A stretch of DNA of 64,000 nt, taken from contig NZ_CP069338.1 of the NCBI RefSeq assembly GCF_016859125.1, forward strand, positions 1,798,001 to 1,862,000, written 5' to 3'. Below the pieces are notes generated by a model, which searched no databases, was not told the origin of the DNA, and worked only from the letters and a program-made list of their open reading frames with translations. The translations under genes were made by a program, and so were the position numbers. Shown one piece after another: positions 54,824-63,702 of the stretch (position 1 is its first letter; every line of letters begins with the position of its first letter). This stretch comes from Archangium violaceum (lineage in GTDB: Bacteria > Myxococcota > Myxococcia > Myxococcales > Myxococcaceae).

Positions 54824-55411
54824 CTACCACCGGTCATCGGTGAAGAGACAGTCGATCAACCTCGCCTCGCCGAGGCGGATGTTGCCGCACTGGATGTCGG
54901 GAACAGGCGTGAAGAGCGTCTCGTTGGGCAGACGGTGAGCGTGGAGCACGTCCCGTATGATGGCCTCGATCTTGTTCGCATGGGGCTTCGTCTCGGGCAC
55001 GTCCTCGTAGATGGTCCGCGAGGGAGATGCTCCCTTGTCCGAGTATTGCTGGAACGAGCTGTAGAGCACGTACACAGGCGCGAGGATGCTCACCAGAACG
55101 ACCACCGCGCGAACCTCCTCGGCTCCACCAGGAAGCTTCAAGACCTCGGGGAGGTACACCCGGACGCGCCAGCAGTTGTCGTCAGAGAAGAGCGCGGTCC
55201 AATCCTCCACCTTGCACTCCGGTAGAGACTCGGACAGCCGGGCGAGCAGCCTCTTCCAGCTCATCGAGTTCTTCAGTGCATGCTCGCGCAGCGCCAACAT
55301 GCGCTGGTACTGCTCCGAATCATCGTAGCCCTCTTCACCGCCGTACAGGTTGACGGGGTGGTACTGGTGAACCAGCTCGATGAGCCGCGAGGCGGAAACG
55401 TCCTCATTCAT
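54824..55411 (-). CDS. Cytosolic protein A, second copy of the duplicated pair
   Basis: A 195-residue protein without signal peptide. It begins MNEDVSASRLIELVHQYHPV and ends RLIDCLFTDDRW. A hydrophobic beta-like stretch (AVVVLVSILAPVYVLYSSF) lies near residues 103-121. It is the paralogue of the protein at 55989-56576. From about residue 78 on the two are almost identical, while the first 77 residues differ strongly. It follows lipoprotein B (second copy) by 30 bases. I do not recognise the family. A role as partner or immunity protein to B is only a hypothesis. Confidence 0.7.
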   Translation of the reverse strand: MNEDVSASRLIELVHQYHPVNLYGGEEGYDDSEQYQRMLALREHALKNSMSWKRLLARLSESLPECKVEDWTALFSDDNCWRVRVYLPEVLKLPGGAEEVRAVVVLVSILAPVYVLYSSFQQYSDKGASPSRTIYEDVPETKPHANKIEAIIRDVLHAHRLPNETLFTPVPDIQCGNIRLGEARLIDCLFTDDRW

Positions 55412-55441
55412 GGCACTTGCTCCAATACAAGGTTGAGGAGC

Positions 55442-55915
55442 TCAGGGGGAGCTACGTTTGTTCGAGACTCCTTTCATGTCGATGAATCTACGAACACGCA
55501 CTCCGGGAATGGGGACTTCCAATATCTTCCGCATCTCCGTACGGAACCGCTGACACATCTCCTCCGAGAGGAGCCCTTGCGGAAGTACACGTTCCACCGC
55601 GGCATCCGCGGCCTTCGCGGCTTCCTGCTGAGCGAACTCATCGGAGATGACTCCACCCCGGTGGCGCTCCGGCACCTCGACCTGAACCTGACACGGAACA
55701 ATCCGCAGTCCTTCGCCCGAACTACGTGCCAGATTGATGATGACCCGCGCGACCTTCCACCCACCGGGCCACGGAGAATCGGGTGGCACGTAGGGCTCGA
55801 ACATGAACTGCGACGGCGAGATGCCGCCCTCACCACCGTCCCCACCGACGATCGACACGCAAGCCGTCGCGCAGAGCAGGACGGCAAGCCCGAGCAGCAA
55901 AGCGGAACGCCGCAT
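55442..55915 (-). CDS. Lipoprotein B, second copy of the duplicated pair
   Basis: A 157-residue lipoprotein (LLCATACVSI, Cys19), preceded by a strong GGGAGG ribosome-binding site. After a Gly-rich VGGDGGEGG spacer the mature part contains QVQVEVPE, SDEFAQQEAAKAADAAVERV and a C-terminal SEEMCQRFRTEMRKILEVPI with one cysteine. The first 40 residues match copy one almost exactly, the rest about 60 per cent by eye. The frame is open for 29 more codons upstream, but the signal peptide and ribosome-binding site fix this start. The family is unknown to me. Confidence 0.72.
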   Translation of the reverse strand: MRRSALLLGLAVLLCATACVSIVGGDGGEGGISPSQFMFEPYVPPDSPWPGGWKVARVIINLARSSGEGLRIVPCQVQVEVPERHRGGVISDEFAQQEAAKAADAAVERVLPQGLLSEEMCQRFRTEMRKILEVPIPGVRVRRFIDMKGVSNKRSSP

Positions 55916-55988
55916 CACCACCTCCCGGAGCACAGTCGCGAAGGAGACTACGCGGAGCCCCCGCCCGTGAAGATATCCTCCATCCGCG

Positions 55989-56576
55989 CTACCACCGGTC
56001 ATCGGTGAAGAGACAGTCGATCAACCTCGCTTCACCGAGACTGGTGTTGCGCACCTGGATGTCGGGAACAGGCGTGAAGAGCGTCTCGTTGGGCAGACGG
56101 TGAACGTGGAGCACGTCCCGTATGATGGCCTCGATCTTGTTCGCATGGGGCTTCGTCTCGGGCACGTCCTCGTAGATGGTCCGCGAGGGAGATGCTCCCT
56201 TGTCCGAGTATTGCTGGAACGAGCTGTAGAGCACGTACACAGGCGCGAGGATGCTCACCAGAACGACCACCGCGCGAACCTCCTCGGCTCCACCAGGAAG
56301 CTTCAAGACCTCGGGGAGGTACACCCGGACGCGCCAGCAGTTGTCATTCGAGAAGATCGCGGTCCAGTCCTGCACCTTGCACTCCGACAAGGACTCTCTG
56401 AGCCGGGCCAGACATCCCTTCCAGAGCGCCGACTGCCCCATGGCCACATCACGCGCCGCCTCCAGGCGTTGGTACTGCTCCGACTCGTGGTAGCCCGCTT
56501 CACTGCTGTAGAGGTTCGTGGGGTAGTAGCGGTGAACCAGTTCGAGGAGTTGTGGGGCAGAGATGTCGGCGCTCAT
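55989..56576 (-). CDS. Cytosolic protein A, first copy of the duplicated pair
   Basis: A 195-residue paralogue of the protein at 54824-55411, beginning MSADISAPQLLELVHRYYPT and with the same ending. No signal peptide. The ATG at 56576 gives exactly the length of the other copy. The N-terminal part has changed at many positions (GYHESEQYQRLEAARDVAMG here), the C-terminal part at only a few. It lies 36 bases behind lipoprotein B (first copy) and 73 bases before the second B. Confidence 0.7.
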   Translation of the reverse strand: MSADISAPQLLELVHRYYPTNLYSSEAGYHESEQYQRLEAARDVAMGQSALWKGCLARLRESLSECKVQDWTAIFSNDNCWRVRVYLPEVLKLPGGAEEVRAVVVLVSILAPVYVLYSSFQQYSDKGASPSRTIYEDVPETKPHANKIEAIIRDVLHVHRLPNETLFTPVPDIQVRNTSLGEARLIDCLFTDDRW

Positions 56577-56612
56577 CTGTCTACGCTCCAAAGCAGGGTA
56601 TCCAGGTAACAC

Positions 56613-57080
56613 TCAGGGCCGTTTTTGTCTGGAGCCTCGGCGTTCGAGGAACTCATTGACGCGCGTCCCAGGAATAGAACCCTGCAACAGCCGCTGCATC
56701 TCGTCCCGGAACCGCTTGCACATCTCCGCCGACATGAGTCCTTGTGGAAGCACACGCTCCACGGCCGCATCCGCGGCCTCCGCGGCCTCCTGCTGCGCGA
56801 ACTCATCGGAAACGACACCACGATAATTGCTCTCCGGTACCTCGACCTGGACCTGGCAGGGAACGAACCGCACTCCCTCATCGGACTTGCGCACCAATGT
56901 GATGATGACCCGTGCGGCCTTCCACCCACCAGGCTCCAGCAGATCCGCGGGCACGTAGGACTCGAACATGAACTGCGACGGCGAGATGCCGCCCTCACCA
57001 CCGTCCCCACCGACGATCGACACGCAAGCCGTCGCGAAGAGCAGGACGGCAAGCCCGAGCAGCAAAGCGGAACGCCGCAT
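56613..57080 (-). CDS. Lipoprotein B, first copy of the duplicated pair
   Basis: A 155-residue lipoprotein (LLFATACVSI, Cys19), first gene of the four-gene tandem unit, with the same GGGAGG ribosome-binding site as its paralogue. The distal part has SDEFAQQEAAEAADAAVERV and SAEMCKRFRDEMQRLLQGSI. It differs from copy two mainly after residue 40 and at the C-terminal tail (ERRGSRQKRP against DMKGVSNKRSSP). The promoter must lie in the 118 bases between it and the divergent sugar-dehydrogenase gene. Confidence 0.72.
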   Translation of the reverse strand: MRRSALLLGLAVLLFATACVSIVGGDGGEGGISPSQFMFESYVPADLLEPGGWKAARVIITLVRKSDEGVRFVPCQVQVEVPESNYRGVVSDEFAQQEAAEAADAAVERVLPQGLMSAEMCKRFRDEMQRLLQGSIPGTRVNEFLERRGSRQKRP

Positions 57081-57198
57081 CACCACCTCCCGGAGCACAG
57101 TCCGAAGAACCCTATGTGGAGCACCCGCCGCGTCCACCTCCTGACTCGACCGTAACGGTCCGGTGGCGGACGGCCCGCCCGCCCGTCATAGATGCGGC

Positions 57199-58356
57199 AT
57201 GCGCACCTGCCTCGTGCTCTCCACCCTGTTGTTGCTCGCCGTCTCCTCTGGCTGCCGCCGAAGCCAGGTGAAGCAACTGACCGCCCCCGACTGCATCCTC
57301 GTCGAGGATGGCTTCGGCCCCAACGGCACCGTGCCCATCACCGTCGACGTCGTCGCCGAAGGACTCGAAGTGCCCTGGGGCATCGCCTGGCTCCCGGGCG
57401 GCGATGCCCTCGTCACCGAGCGCCCCGGCCGCATCCGCCTGCTGCGCAACGGCGCGCTCCAGCCCGCTCCCGTCGCCACCGTGAAGATCTCCTCCACCGG
57501 AGAGAGCGGCCTGCTCGGCATCGCCGCCCATCCCGACTTCTCGAGCAACAGGCTGTTCTACATCTACGTGACCACCGACGAGGGCGGCTCGACACGCAAC
57601 CGCGTGGAGCGCTGGACCCTCTCCGAGGACCACGCCACCGCCACCTTCGAGCGCGTCATCTTCGATGGAATTCCTGGGGCAAAATACCACGACGGCGGAC
57701 GCATCCGCTTCGGCCCGGACGGCATGCTCTACGTGGGCACGGGCGACGCGCGCGAGCCGGACAACGCGCAGAGCCTGAACACGCCCTCGGGCAAGCTGCT
57801 GCGCCTCACGCCCGACGGACAGGTGCCCGCGGACAATCCCTTCCCGGGCAACCCCGCGTTCCTCCTCGGCGTGCGCAACACCCAGGGGTTCGACTGGAAG
57901 GACAGCGACACCCTCTACTTCACCGACCACGGGCCCAGCGGCGACACGCTGCGCCGCGGCCACGACGAGGTCAGCGTCGTGCGCAAGGGGGACAACCTGG
58001 GCTGGCCCACCGTCTACAGCTGCGAGTCCTCCAAGGGATTCATCACCCCATCACTCACCTGGGACGACGCGGTGCCCCCGGGCGGTGCCGCCATCTACAC
58101 CGGTACCGCCATCCCCGAGTGGAAGGGCTCGCTGCTCATCGGCACGCTCGGCTCGCGGCACCTGCACCGCGTGGTCTTCTCCCCGGACAACCCCCGTCAG
58201 GTCGCCCAGCACGAGGTGTACCTGCGCGACCAGTGGGGACGTCTACGAGAGACCCTCATGGGCCCGGACGGCCATCTCTACGTCACCACGAGCAACTGCG
58301 ATGGCCGTGGGGACTGCGAGGCGCGCAAGGACGTCATCCTGCGCATCCGCCGCTGA
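57199..58356 (+). CDS. PQQ-type glucose/sorbosone dehydrogenase-like lipoprotein
   Basis: A 385-residue beta-propeller protein with a lipobox (VSSGC, Cys near residue 19). The domain includes VPWGIAWLPGGDALVTERPG, GESGLLGIAAHPDF, YHDGGRIRFGPDGMLYVGTG and the late DEVSVVRKGDNLGWPTVYS, all typical of the soluble glucose dehydrogenase (GSDH) fold that binds PQQ and calcium. Such proteins oxidise aldose sugars in the periplasm or at the surface. The ATG at 57199 gives the signal peptide. A strong hairpin behind it suggests a single-gene transcript. Confidence 0.9.
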   Translation: MRTCLVLSTLLLLAVSSGCRRSQVKQLTAPDCILVEDGFGPNGTVPITVDVVAEGLEVPWGIAWLPGGDALVTERPGRIRLLRNGALQPAPVATVKISSTGESGLLGIAAHPDFSSNRLFYIYVTTDEGGSTRNRVERWTLSEDHATATFERVIFDGIPGAKYHDGGRIRFGPDGMLYVGTGDAREPDNAQSLNTPSGKLLRLTPDGQVPADNPFPGNPAFLLGVRNTQGFDWKDSDTLYFTDHGPSGDTLRRGHDEVSVVRKGDNLGWPTVYSCESSKGFITPSLTWDDAVPPGGAAIYTGTAIPEWKGSLLIGTLGSRHLHRVVFSPDNPRQVAQHEVYLRDQWGRLRETLMGPDGHLYVTTSNCDGRGDCEARKDVILRIRR

Positions 58357-58363
58357 AACGGGA

Positions 58364-58396
58364 GGAGCCGCGTGCCCGACCTCCGCACGCGGCTCC
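58364..58396. terminator. Bidirectional terminator-type hairpin
   Basis: A perfect 12-bp inverted repeat (GGAGCCGCGTGC/GCACGCGGCTCC) with a 9-base loop, between the convergent stops of the sugar dehydrogenase and the carbohydrate-binding-like protein gene. No T-tract on either side. Confidence 0.6.
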
Positions 58397-58402
58397 CCGG
58401 AC

Positions 58403-60196
58403 TCACCAGCTCACCGAGTCAACATGCACCGTGCCGGACCAGACGGCGTCGGTGATGATCTCGATGCCGAGCCTGGCCAGCGGCGTCGCCCCCGCGGGCA
58501 CCTGCACGCTGACGGTGTTCCAATCACCGGTCTTCAGCGTCGAGACGGGCACCCACTTCGACGTGAACAGCCAGTTGGCCGCCGCCCCCTGCTGCACGAA
58601 GGGCTGGAGGGCCGTGATGCGGCTGCCCGCCGGCAGCCAGAACCGGAAGGACACCGTCTTGCCCGCGCCCACGGAGGGATTGTCGACGTAGACCGGAGAC
58701 GTCCCGGACCCCGTCCCCCCCATCGTCACCGCGAGGGAGCGGCTGCCCGCCGCGGCCTTCGCGGTGGACGAGGCCACCCCGGTGACACCCGGACCCGAGA
58801 AGACCCACCCCTGCGTTCCCGACTCGAAGTTGTACGGCGCGTTGTCCGTGCCGGGATTGGTCGGAGGATTCGTCGGAGGATTCGTCGGTGGGTTGGTCGG
58901 CGGAGTGGTCGTGGAGCCCGCGGGAATGGCCAGGCCACCGGCCTTCAGGAAGGCGCCCGCGCGGCTCTTCAGGAAGAGCTGGCCATCCGTGTAGACGTCG
59001 GTGAGGTGCGAAGCCTGCTGGCCCTCGCCCCGTCCGAACAGCAGCGCGATGACCCCGCTGCTGGCGAACTTCTCCCGGTGCTTGTCGCCGCCGGGACCGA
59101 AGAAGTACTCGGAGCGGTTGTCCTTGTAGCCCGCGCGCGGCGCGTTGCTGTCGTTGTTGGCCACGTTCAGGCTGTTGGAGTTGCCCTCGGGAATCTGCCA
59201 CAGCACCCAGCGCTTGCCCGAGGTCACGTTCCACAGCCGCAGCCACTCGGCGTACCGGTTGAAGCTCTTGGACGAGATGGAGGCGTTGTCGTTCGCATCC
59301 CACCACCGGTCCTGACCCTGTACGAGCTTGAAGAAGTCCGCGTCGCGATCGAGCGGGTCACCCACCAGCACGTCATAGGTGGCACCCGTGACGTTGGCGC
59401 CCAGGCCGAGCGGCTTGAGGAAGTTGTAGACCTTCTCCACCTCCGGCTGCAGCGGGTCCGTCACGGAGAAGTGGGCGATGTCCTTGTCACTGGCCCACGC
59501 CGAGACGTGGATGCCCAGGATGACGTTGTTGGCGCCCACCGCCTTGCGCAACTGGAGGAAGGAGAGTCCCCACCCGGCCACCGTGTTGGGCAGACCCGCC
59601 AGCTCCGGCATCCCCGTGGAAGCGATCGCCGCGGGGGCGTTGGGGTTGCCCGCTGTCTGCTTCTGCAGCAGCCCGTAGCCATCCGCCTCCATCATCACGA
59701 GCACGGGCTTGCCGAACTCCTTCGCCTTCTGCATCAGCACCTTGAAGTCGGAGAAGTAGTTCTTCATCACGGTGGCGTTCTGCACCGTCGCGAGGAACGC
59801 GGACTCGTTGAAGCCCGACTCACCGTTGACCTGGTAGTACTGGATGGCCGGGATGAAGCCCTGGGCGGAGGACTCCTGCATGAACGCCAGCGCGAAGGAG
59901 CCATCCGCGGGCGACCAGCCCCAGTTGTTGATCCACCCCTTGGTCAGGTAGCGGTAGCGCACGTCCCAGGGCACGGCGCTGTCCTTCATCCACGTCTGTC
60001 CGTTGTCCTCGAAGAGTCCCACCAGCAGGCGCGAGGGAAGTCCCGTGGGGATGGTGCCCGAGGGTGGGGTGATCACGGCCTGCTCGCGGTTCTCCAGGCG
60101 AGGCTCCTGATTGTCCGAGGCCATGTCTCCAGGCGTCTCGGGCCCACAGGCCGCGAACACCAGGAAGGCAAGCGACACGATGGTGTGTTTCGTCAT
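58403..60196 (-). CDS. Secreted lipoprotein, glycosidase-like with C-terminal carbohydrate-binding-like module
   Basis: A 597-residue lipoprotein (VFAACGPE, Cys near residue 15). Residues about 45-430 look like a TIM-barrel glycosidase: LLVGLFEDNGQTW, an early GWINNWGWSP, PVLVMMEADGYGLL with a candidate Glu, and a late RWVLWQIPEGNS. A Thr-Asn-Pro-Pro linker joins it to a beta-sandwich of about 140 residues (PYNFESGTQGWVFSG at its start, HVDSVSW at its end) that resembles carbohydrate-binding modules. I cannot name the GH family or the substrate. The ATG at 60196 is chosen over an upstream start because it begins the signal peptide. Confidence 0.62.
   Translation of the reverse strand: MTKHTIVSLAFLVFAACGPETPGDMASDNQEPRLENREQAVITPPSGTIPTGLPSRLLVGLFEDNGQTWMKDSAVPWDVRYRYLTKGWINNWGWSPADGSFALAFMQESSAQGFIPAIQYYQVNGESGFNESAFLATVQNATVMKNYFSDFKVLMQKAKEFGKPVLVMMEADGYGLLQKQTAGNPNAPAAIASTGMPELAGLPNTVAGWGLSFLQLRKAVGANNVILGIHVSAWASDKDIAHFSVTDPLQPEVEKVYNFLKPLGLGANVTGATYDVLVGDPLDRDADFFKLVQGQDRWWDANDNASISSKSFNRYAEWLRLWNVTSGKRWVLWQIPEGNSNSLNVANNDSNAPRAGYKDNRSEYFFGPGGDKHREKFASSGVIALLFGRGEGQQASHLTDVYTDGQLFLKSRAGAFLKAGGLAIPAGSTTTPPTNPPTNPPTNPPTNPGTDNAPYNFESGTQGWVFSGPGVTGVASSTAKAAAGSRSLAVTMGGTGSGTSPVYVDNPSVGAGKTVSFRFWLPAGSRITALQPFVQQGAAANWLFTSKWVPVSTLKTGDWNTVSVQVPAGATPLARLGIEIITDAVWSGTVHVDSVSW
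58854..58903. repeat. 12-bp tandem repeat encoding the TNPP linker
   Basis: About four imperfect copies of a 12-bp unit (GGATTCGTCGGA type on the plus strand) encode the repeated Thr-Asn-Pro-Pro linker. Copy number may vary between strains. Confidence 0.75.
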
Positions 60197-60312
60197 GGCC
60201 CCCGGAACCGTAAGGCCATCCCGCGTCATCCCGCCTTCCTTCTACCTCCCGAAGCGCCTGCCCAGGCGCTCGCCTCCCCCTTCCCCCCGGTGCGACAACC
60301 ACCGACGCGCCA

Positions 60313-60834
60313 CTACTGGACGGCGCTCAGCATGGCCCGGCTGAACTGCTCCAGGTCGTCCGGCTTGCGGCTCGTCACCCAGTTGCCGTCGATGACCACC
60401 GGCTGGTCCTCCACCTCCGCGCCCGTGTACCGCAGGTCGCTCTGCACCGTGTCCCACGCCGTCAGCTTGCGGCCCGCGTGCACGATGCCCGCCGACATCA
60501 TCAACTGCGGCCCGTGGCACACCGCCGCGATGGGGCGCCGGGCATCATCGAAGGCGCGCACGAAGTCCACGAAGCGCGTGTCGTGCCGCAGGTGGTCCGG
60601 CGAGTAGCCACCGGGGATGAAGAGCAGATCATAATCCTCGGGCCGCACGTCCCCGATGCCCTTGTCCGCCTTCACGTCCTCCTTGCCCTGCTTGCCCTCG
60701 AGGTGCTCCCCGGCCTTCGTGCCGATGATGTCCACCACATGCCCGGCCTGCCTCAGCGCGTCATAGGGCTTGCGGAACTCGGAGTCCTCGAAGCCCTCTC
60801 CCAGCAGACACGCCACCTTCACGCTTCGACCCAT
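60313..60834 (-). CDS. DJ-1/PfpI-family protein
   Basis: A 173-residue class-I glutamine-amidotransferase-like protein. The nucleophile elbow is AAVCHGPQ with Cys106, preceded by LLFIPGGYSPDHLR. It belongs to the PfpI/YhbO/Hsp31-like branch reported to have deglycase, protease or chaperone activity; the actual activity here is unknown. The ATG at 60834 has GGAGG eight bases upstream. It diverges from the antiporter gene. Confidence 0.88.
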   Translation of the reverse strand: MGRSVKVACLLGEGFEDSEFRKPYDALRQAGHVVDIIGTKAGEHLEGKQGKEDVKADKGIGDVRPEDYDLLFIPGGYSPDHLRHDTRFVDFVRAFDDARRPIAAVCHGPQLMMSAGIVHAGRKLTAWDTVQSDLRYTGAEVEDQPVVIDGNWVTSRKPDDLEQFSRAMLSAVQ

Positions 60835-60991
60835 CGTCTCGTCCTCCCCTGAATCGGGTTTCAGGCGGAGAAGATGGGCACGCCCCCACTGTACCCGAGG
60901 CCCCCTGCTCGCTGGACGGGGGAGGCAGTGCACTCAATCCGTGCAGGCCTGGCGTGCATCTGCGAATCTGGGCCCTGCCTTGCACCTTGAG

Positions 60992-62572
60992 ATGACCCTC
61001 ATCATCGGCCTGATGGTGGCCGCCAGCTCGCTCGCGATCGCCGCCAAGCGCGTGCGCATTCCGTACAACGTCGCGCTGGTGGTGGGAGGTCTGATCCTCT
61101 CCGTGGGGGGCATCCTTCCGGGCGTGCCGCCCCTCAACCCGGAGGTCGTCTTCCTCCTCTGTCTGCCGCTGCTGCTCTTCGAGGGCGGCATCACCGCGGA
61201 CGTGGCCAACGTGCGCGCCAACCTCCTGCCCATCGCCACCCTGGCCACCCTGGGCATGGTGTTGGCCATCGCCGCCACCGGCACGGCGCTCCATTTCACC
61301 CTGGCGCTCGCCTGGGGGCCCGCGCTGCTGCTCGGGGCCATGCTCGCCGTCACCGACACCGTCTCCATCCTCTACGCATTCCGCCGCGCACCCGTGCCCC
61401 GGCGCCTCTCCGGCATCATGCAGGGCGAGAGCCTCTTCAATGACGGCACCGCGCTCGTGGCCTACGCGGCCATCGCCCGCGTGGTGGTGAACGGCGAGGG
61501 CTCGCTGTCCCTGCCGCTGCTCGGCGCCAAGGTGCTGGGGGCCACCCTGGGGGGACTGGCCATTGGCCTCGCCCTGGCGCTCGTGGCCGGCTTCATCATC
61601 CGCCACACGAAGGATCCACTCGCGGAGATCATGGTGACCACGGCACTGGCCTTCGCCGCCTACGTGGTGGGCGAGCAGCTGCACCTGTCGGGCGCCATCG
61701 CCGCGGTGACGGCAGGACTGGGCACGGGCATCAACCTGCGGCGCCACGTGGCCCCGCAGAGCCAGGTGGCCATCCACTCCTTCTGGGAGTACGCCGCCTT
61801 CGGGGTGAACACCTTCCTCTTCTTGTCGGTGGGGCTCACCACCCGGCCGGAGACGCTGGTGCGCTACATGCCCCAGACGGTGCTCGCGGTGGCGTGCGTC
61901 TTCGCCGGACGCGCGGTGGCCATCTACCTGCCCTTCCTGCTGCTGCGTCTGGCGCGCCCCTCCGAGGCCGTCCCGGTGCGCTGGCAGCACGTCTTCGTGC
62001 TCGGCAACATCAAGGGCGCGCTCTCCATCGGACTGGCGCTCGGCCTTCCGGAGGCCACGCCCTCGCGCGAGCTGCTGGTGGCCATCGCCTTCGGCGTCAC
62101 CTTCCTGTCCCTGGTCATCCAGGGGTTGATGCTCACGGGCATCCTCCAGCGGCTCGGCCTCTTCCAGGAGGACCCCGTGGCCTACGCGGTGGCCGAGCAG
62201 CAGGCCCGCCTCATCGCCAGCCGCGCCGCGCGCCAGGAGTTGGAGCAGCTGCACGACCAGGGACTCATCCCCCGCGCGGCGTACGAGCACCTGCGCAGCG
62301 ACTACCAGGTGGGCATCGCCAACGCCGAGCGCGAGCTGCGGCGGCTGAGCGAGCAACACCTGGCGCAGGGGGCGAAGATCGTGCTGGCCACGCGCCGCCG
62401 CCTCATCGACGCGGAGCGCACGGCCCTGTTGGAGGCCCGGCGCTCCGGCCTCATCCCCGAGGCCACCGCCGAGGCGCAGCTGGCCCGGTTGGACGAGCGC
62501 ACGCTGGAGCTGGAGCACGTGCTGTCGGGGGCCCCGGAGGGCGAGGCGGGCAGCGAGAGGAAGGCGTCATGA
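60992..62572 (+). CDS. CPA-type Na+/H+ (or K+/H+) antiporter
   Basis: A 526-residue membrane protein with about 12 segments. Family marks are FLLCLPLLLFEGGITADVAN, GAMLAVTDTVSILYAF, GESLFNDGTALVAYAA (the ND pair of the ion site) and the late GNIKGALSIGLALGLP. The last 130 residues form a charged helical cytoplasmic tail. The start is the ATG at 60992; a TTG four codons earlier would give MHLEMTLIIG, which also fits the family. It overlaps the RCK regulator (ATGA), implying that the two form one gated unit, as in K+-efflux systems. Confidence 0.88.
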   Translation: MTLIIGLMVAASSLAIAAKRVRIPYNVALVVGGLILSVGGILPGVPPLNPEVVFLLCLPLLLFEGGITADVANVRANLLPIATLATLGMVLAIAATGTALHFTLALAWGPALLLGAMLAVTDTVSILYAFRRAPVPRRLSGIMQGESLFNDGTALVAYAAIARVVVNGEGSLSLPLLGAKVLGATLGGLAIGLALALVAGFIIRHTKDPLAEIMVTTALAFAAYVVGEQLHLSGAIAAVTAGLGTGINLRRHVAPQSQVAIHSFWEYAAFGVNTFLFLSVGLTTRPETLVRYMPQTVLAVACVFAGRAVAIYLPFLLLRLARPSEAVPVRWQHVFVLGNIKGALSIGLALGLPEATPSRELLVAIAFGVTFLSLVIQGLMLTGILQRLGLFQEDPVAYAVAEQQARLIASRAARQELEQLHDQGLIPRAAYEHLRSDYQVGIANAERELRRLSEQHLAQGAKIVLATRRRLIDAERTALLEARRSGLIPEATAEAQLARLDERTLELEHVLSGAPEGEAGSERKAS

Positions 62573-63702
62573 AGATCATCATCGCGGGCGGAGGACGGGT
62601 GGGCGGAGCGCTGGCGGCGAGGCTGGTGGCGGAGCACCACCACGTGACGGTGGTGGAGCGGGACCAGAACACCTGCAACCGGCTCTTCGAGGACATCGGC
62701 GTGGTGACGGTGTGCGGGGACGCCAATGATCCGCAGGTGCTGGAGTCGGCGGGCATCTCCGGCGCGGACATCGCGGCCGGGGTGCTGGCGCGAGACGCGG
62801 AGAACCTGGCCTTCTCCACGCTGGTGCGCTCCATGAGCCGCGCGCGCGTCATGGTGCGCATGCTGGACAGCCGCTACCGCCAGGCCTACCGGCTCGCCGG
62901 GGTGAACGAGCTGGTGGAGGAGGCCGAGGTGGTGGTGGCGAAGATGACCACGGCCATCGACTTCCCGCAGGTGGCGGGCTCGCTGCCGCTGGCGGCCGGG
63001 CACGCCATCCTCTTCGAGCTGGAGGTGAGCGCGAAGGCGCTGGTGGCGGGCCGCACGGTGGCGCAGGTGCGCGGCATGCCGAACTTCCCGCGCGAGTGCG
63101 TCTTCATCGGCGTGGTGGACCTGGAGGGCCGCATCACGCTGCCGGACGGGAACACGACGCTGCGCGCGGGGCACACCGTCATCCTCGTGGCGCGCCGCGC
63201 CGAGCTGGCCCGGGCCGTGGAGTGCCTCACCCTCGAGCCCCAGCGTCAGGAGGACACGCCGCTCGCCGAGATGCTGCGCAAGGTGGACTTCCTCGCGCCG
63301 CTGAGCTCCGAGGAGCTCACCACGGTGGCACGCGGCGCCGAGTACCTGCGCAAGGAGGCCGGAGAGGCCATCTTCAAGAAGGGCGACGCGGGGGAGACGT
63401 TCTACGTCGTCGTCTCCGGGCAGGTGAACCTGCTGGCCGAGGGTGGGCGTCTGGTGGAGGTGGTGAAGCCCGGAGGATTCTTCGGAGAGATCGCCCTGCT
63501 CACCGGCGAGCCCCGAGCCACCAGCGCCGTGGCCGGCACGGTGTGCGAGCTGGCCAGCGTGGGCCGTGATGACTTCCGCAGCGTGGTGATGGCCAACCCC
63601 GCCATCGCGTTGGAGATGAGCCGCATCCTCGGGCAGCGGCTGGCGAGGATGGCTCAGCAGGACAAGGGGCCCCAGAAACGAAAGGGCCTCTTCGGACGCT
63701 GA
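62569..63702 (+). CDS. RCK (TrkA-type) regulator fused to a cyclic-nucleotide-binding-like domain
   Basis: A 377-residue cytoplasmic protein. The Rossmann-type TrkA-N domain starts MKIIIAGGGRVGGALAARL (NAD-binding GxGxxG variant near 7-13), with DANDPQVLESAG. A TrkA-C domain (about 140-225) follows, then a cNMP-binding fold (about 255-370) with GEAIFKKGDAGETFYVVVSG, FGEIALLTGEPRATSAVAGT and the phosphate cassette Arg in EPRAT. It lacks any membrane segment and should gate the antiporter in response to NAD(H) and a cyclic nucleotide or similar ligand. This combination is uncommon. Confidence 0.88.
   Translation: MKIIIAGGGRVGGALAARLVAEHHHVTVVERDQNTCNRLFEDIGVVTVCGDANDPQVLESAGISGADIAAGVLARDAENLAFSTLVRSMSRARVMVRMLDSRYRQAYRLAGVNELVEEAEVVVAKMTTAIDFPQVAGSLPLAAGHAILFELEVSAKALVAGRTVAQVRGMPNFPRECVFIGVVDLEGRITLPDGNTTLRAGHTVILVARRAELARAVECLTLEPQRQEDTPLAEMLRKVDFLAPLSSEELTTVARGAEYLRKEAGEAIFKKGDAGETFYVVVSGQVNLLAEGGRLVEVVKPGGFFGEIALLTGEPRATSAVAGTVCELASVGRDDFRSVVMANPAIALEMSRILGQRLARMAQQDKGPQKRKGLFGR

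Larger units (their letters stand above)
54824..57101 (-). repeat. 1,165-bp tandem duplication with conserved ends and divergent middle
   Basis: Two head-to-tail copies, each encoding a lipoprotein (B) then a cytosolic protein (A). The offset is exactly 1,165 bp throughout. In each copy the A 3' part (54892-55180 versus 56057-56345) differs at one base in 289, and the B 5' part with its leader (55785-55936 versus 56950-57101) at about two in 152. The 604 bp between them (55181-55784 versus 56346-56949), covering the B C-terminus and A N-terminus, have many differences. Confidence 0.9.

Noticed and set aside
54824-57080. Assignment of the duplicated pair to the SitA/SitI toxin-immunity system of Myxococcus
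   Set aside because: A lipoprotein paired with a cytosolic protein recalls it, but I see no SitA-specific motif and no third (SitB-like) gene.
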